Assembly: GCA_000715685.1 (NCBI GenBank)
Contig: KL569380.1
Location: 84,447-89,668 of the forward strand
Source of the DNA: Streptomyces lilacinus
GTDB lineage: Bacteria; Actinomycetota; Actinomycetes; Streptomycetales; Streptomycetaceae
Length of the DNA stretch: 5,222 nt
Direction of reading: 5' to 3'
The notes under the pieces are model-generated. The model was not told the DNA's origin. It did no database searches and saw only the letters and a list, made by a program, of their open reading frames with translations. Positions 4,712-5,222 of the stretch are shown one piece after another. Each line of letters opens with the position of its first letter. The first letter of the stretch is position 1. The position numbers and the translations under genes are program-made.

Positions 4712-5222
4712 ATGGCAGGCGAGACCGTCATCACGGTCGTCGGCAATCTCGTCGACGACCCCGAGCTGCGCTTCACCCCGTCCGGTGCGGCGGTCGCGAA
4801 GTTCCGTGTCGCGTCCACTCCCCGCACCTTCGACCGCCAGACCAACGAGTGGAAGGACGGCGAGAGCCTCTTCCTCACGTGCTCGGTGTGGCGGCAGGCG
4901 GCGGAGAACGTCGCCGAGTCGCTCCAGCGAGGCATGCGCGTCATCGTGCAGGGCCGGCTGAAGCAGCGGTCCTACGAGGACCGTGAGGGCGTCAAGCGCA
5001 CGGTCTACGAGCTCGACGTCGAAGAGGTCGGCGCCAGCCTGAAGAACGCCACGGCGAAGGTCACCAAGACCACGGGTCGCGGTGGCCAGGGTGGCTATGG
5101 CGGCGGCAACGGTGGCGGCCAGGGTGGCGGCGGTTGGGGCTCCGGTCCCGGCGGCGGCCAGCAGGGCGGCGGGGCTCCCGCCGACGACCCCTGGGCCACC
5201 GGCGCTCCGTCCGGCGGCCAGC
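4712..5222 (+). CDS. ssb: Single-stranded DNA-binding protein SSB, 3' end beyond window
   Basis: The first 170 residues of the main actinomycete SSB, which coats single-stranded DNA during replication, recombination and repair as an OB-fold tetramer. The OB domain spans about 1-112: [20 protein letters not shown] at the start, then [20 protein letters not shown] (52-71), [20 protein letters not shown] (74-93) and [12 protein letters not shown] (99-110). From about residue 122 there is a flexible Gly/Gln-rich linker with repeated GGQGG-type units, then ADDPWATG. The conserved acidic C-terminal tip that binds partner proteins is not yet reached. Tyr88 matches the residue reported as phosphorylated in S. 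coelicolor SSB (recalled literature). The ATG at 4712 has GAGAGGT at 4699-4705. The gene follows rpsF by 80 bases without an evident new promoter, implying cotranscription. Streptomyces also have a second SSB; the location beside rpsF identifies this as the housekeeping copy. Confidence 0.96.
   Translation, partial: MAGETVITVVGNLVDDPELRFTPSGAAVAKFRVASTPRTFDRQTNEWKDGESLFLTCSVWRQAAENVAESLQRGMRVIVQGRLKQRSYEDREGVKRTVYELDVEEVGASLKNATAKVTKTTGRGGQGGYGGGNGGGQGGGGWGSGPGGGQQGGGAPADDPWATGAPSGGQ
5079..5180 (+). repeat. Low-complexity GGC/GGT/CAG coding repeat in the ssb linker
   Basis: Imperfect GGTGGCCAG-like units encode the Gly/Gln-rich linker (about residues 123-156). Such stretches vary in length between strains through slippage and are a common spot for assembly or indel errors. 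Confidence 0.7.

Noticed and set aside
5079..5180. Possible tandem-repeat or CRISPR-like array near the right edge
   Set aside because: Units are short, irregular and in frame, encoding the Gly/Gln-rich SSB linker.

Overview
The window looks like the chromosome of a Streptomyces (or a very close actinomycete). It has very high GC, GC-rich third codon positions and strong AGGAGG-type ribosome binding sites. Its gene order (GT87 membrane glycosyltransferase, alanine-racemase-like protein, FemX, small membrane protein, rpsF, ssb) matches, as I recall it, the core region near SCO3902-SCO3907 in S. coelicolor. This is ordinary core-genome territory with no sign of a mobile element or of a new defence or mobile system.

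Layout: positions 20-1459 (+) hold a GT87 polytopic membrane glycosyltransferase whose 5' end is cut off by the contig edge. It converges on a leftward group. That group starts with a 109-aa membrane protein (4064-3735), continues with the peptidoglycan cross-bridge aminoacyltransferase FemX (3633-2515), and ends with an alanine-racemase-like protein (2463-1506). A divergent 276-base intergenic region (4065-4340) separates this group from the rightward rpsF (4341-4631) and ssb (4712 to beyond the end), the first genes of the usual rpsF-ssb-rpsR-rplI operon.

The most important observation concerns sequence quality. The Tn5 mosaic-end (Nextera adapter) sequence GATGTGTATAAGAGACAG, or its last 17 bases, occurs three times, always in the same orientation: at the very start of the window (1-17), at 1973-1990 and at 2208-2225. 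The two internal copies cut the alanine-racemase-like gene into three pieces and appear to replace real sequence rather than just being inserted. The gene is therefore very probably intact in the organism and broken only in this assembly. Any protein predicted across these joins carries adapter peptides such as MCIRDS, VSYTH or CLLYTS.

Functionally, the left half points to the cell envelope: FemX adds the bridge amino acid to lipid II, and the racemase-like protein and GT87 enzyme are plausible envelope partners. The right half is translation and DNA replication. Points worth a second look are the racemase-like protein, which seems to lack canonical alanine racemase catalytic motifs, the structured rpsF leader with possible back-to-back promoters, and several perfect hairpins.
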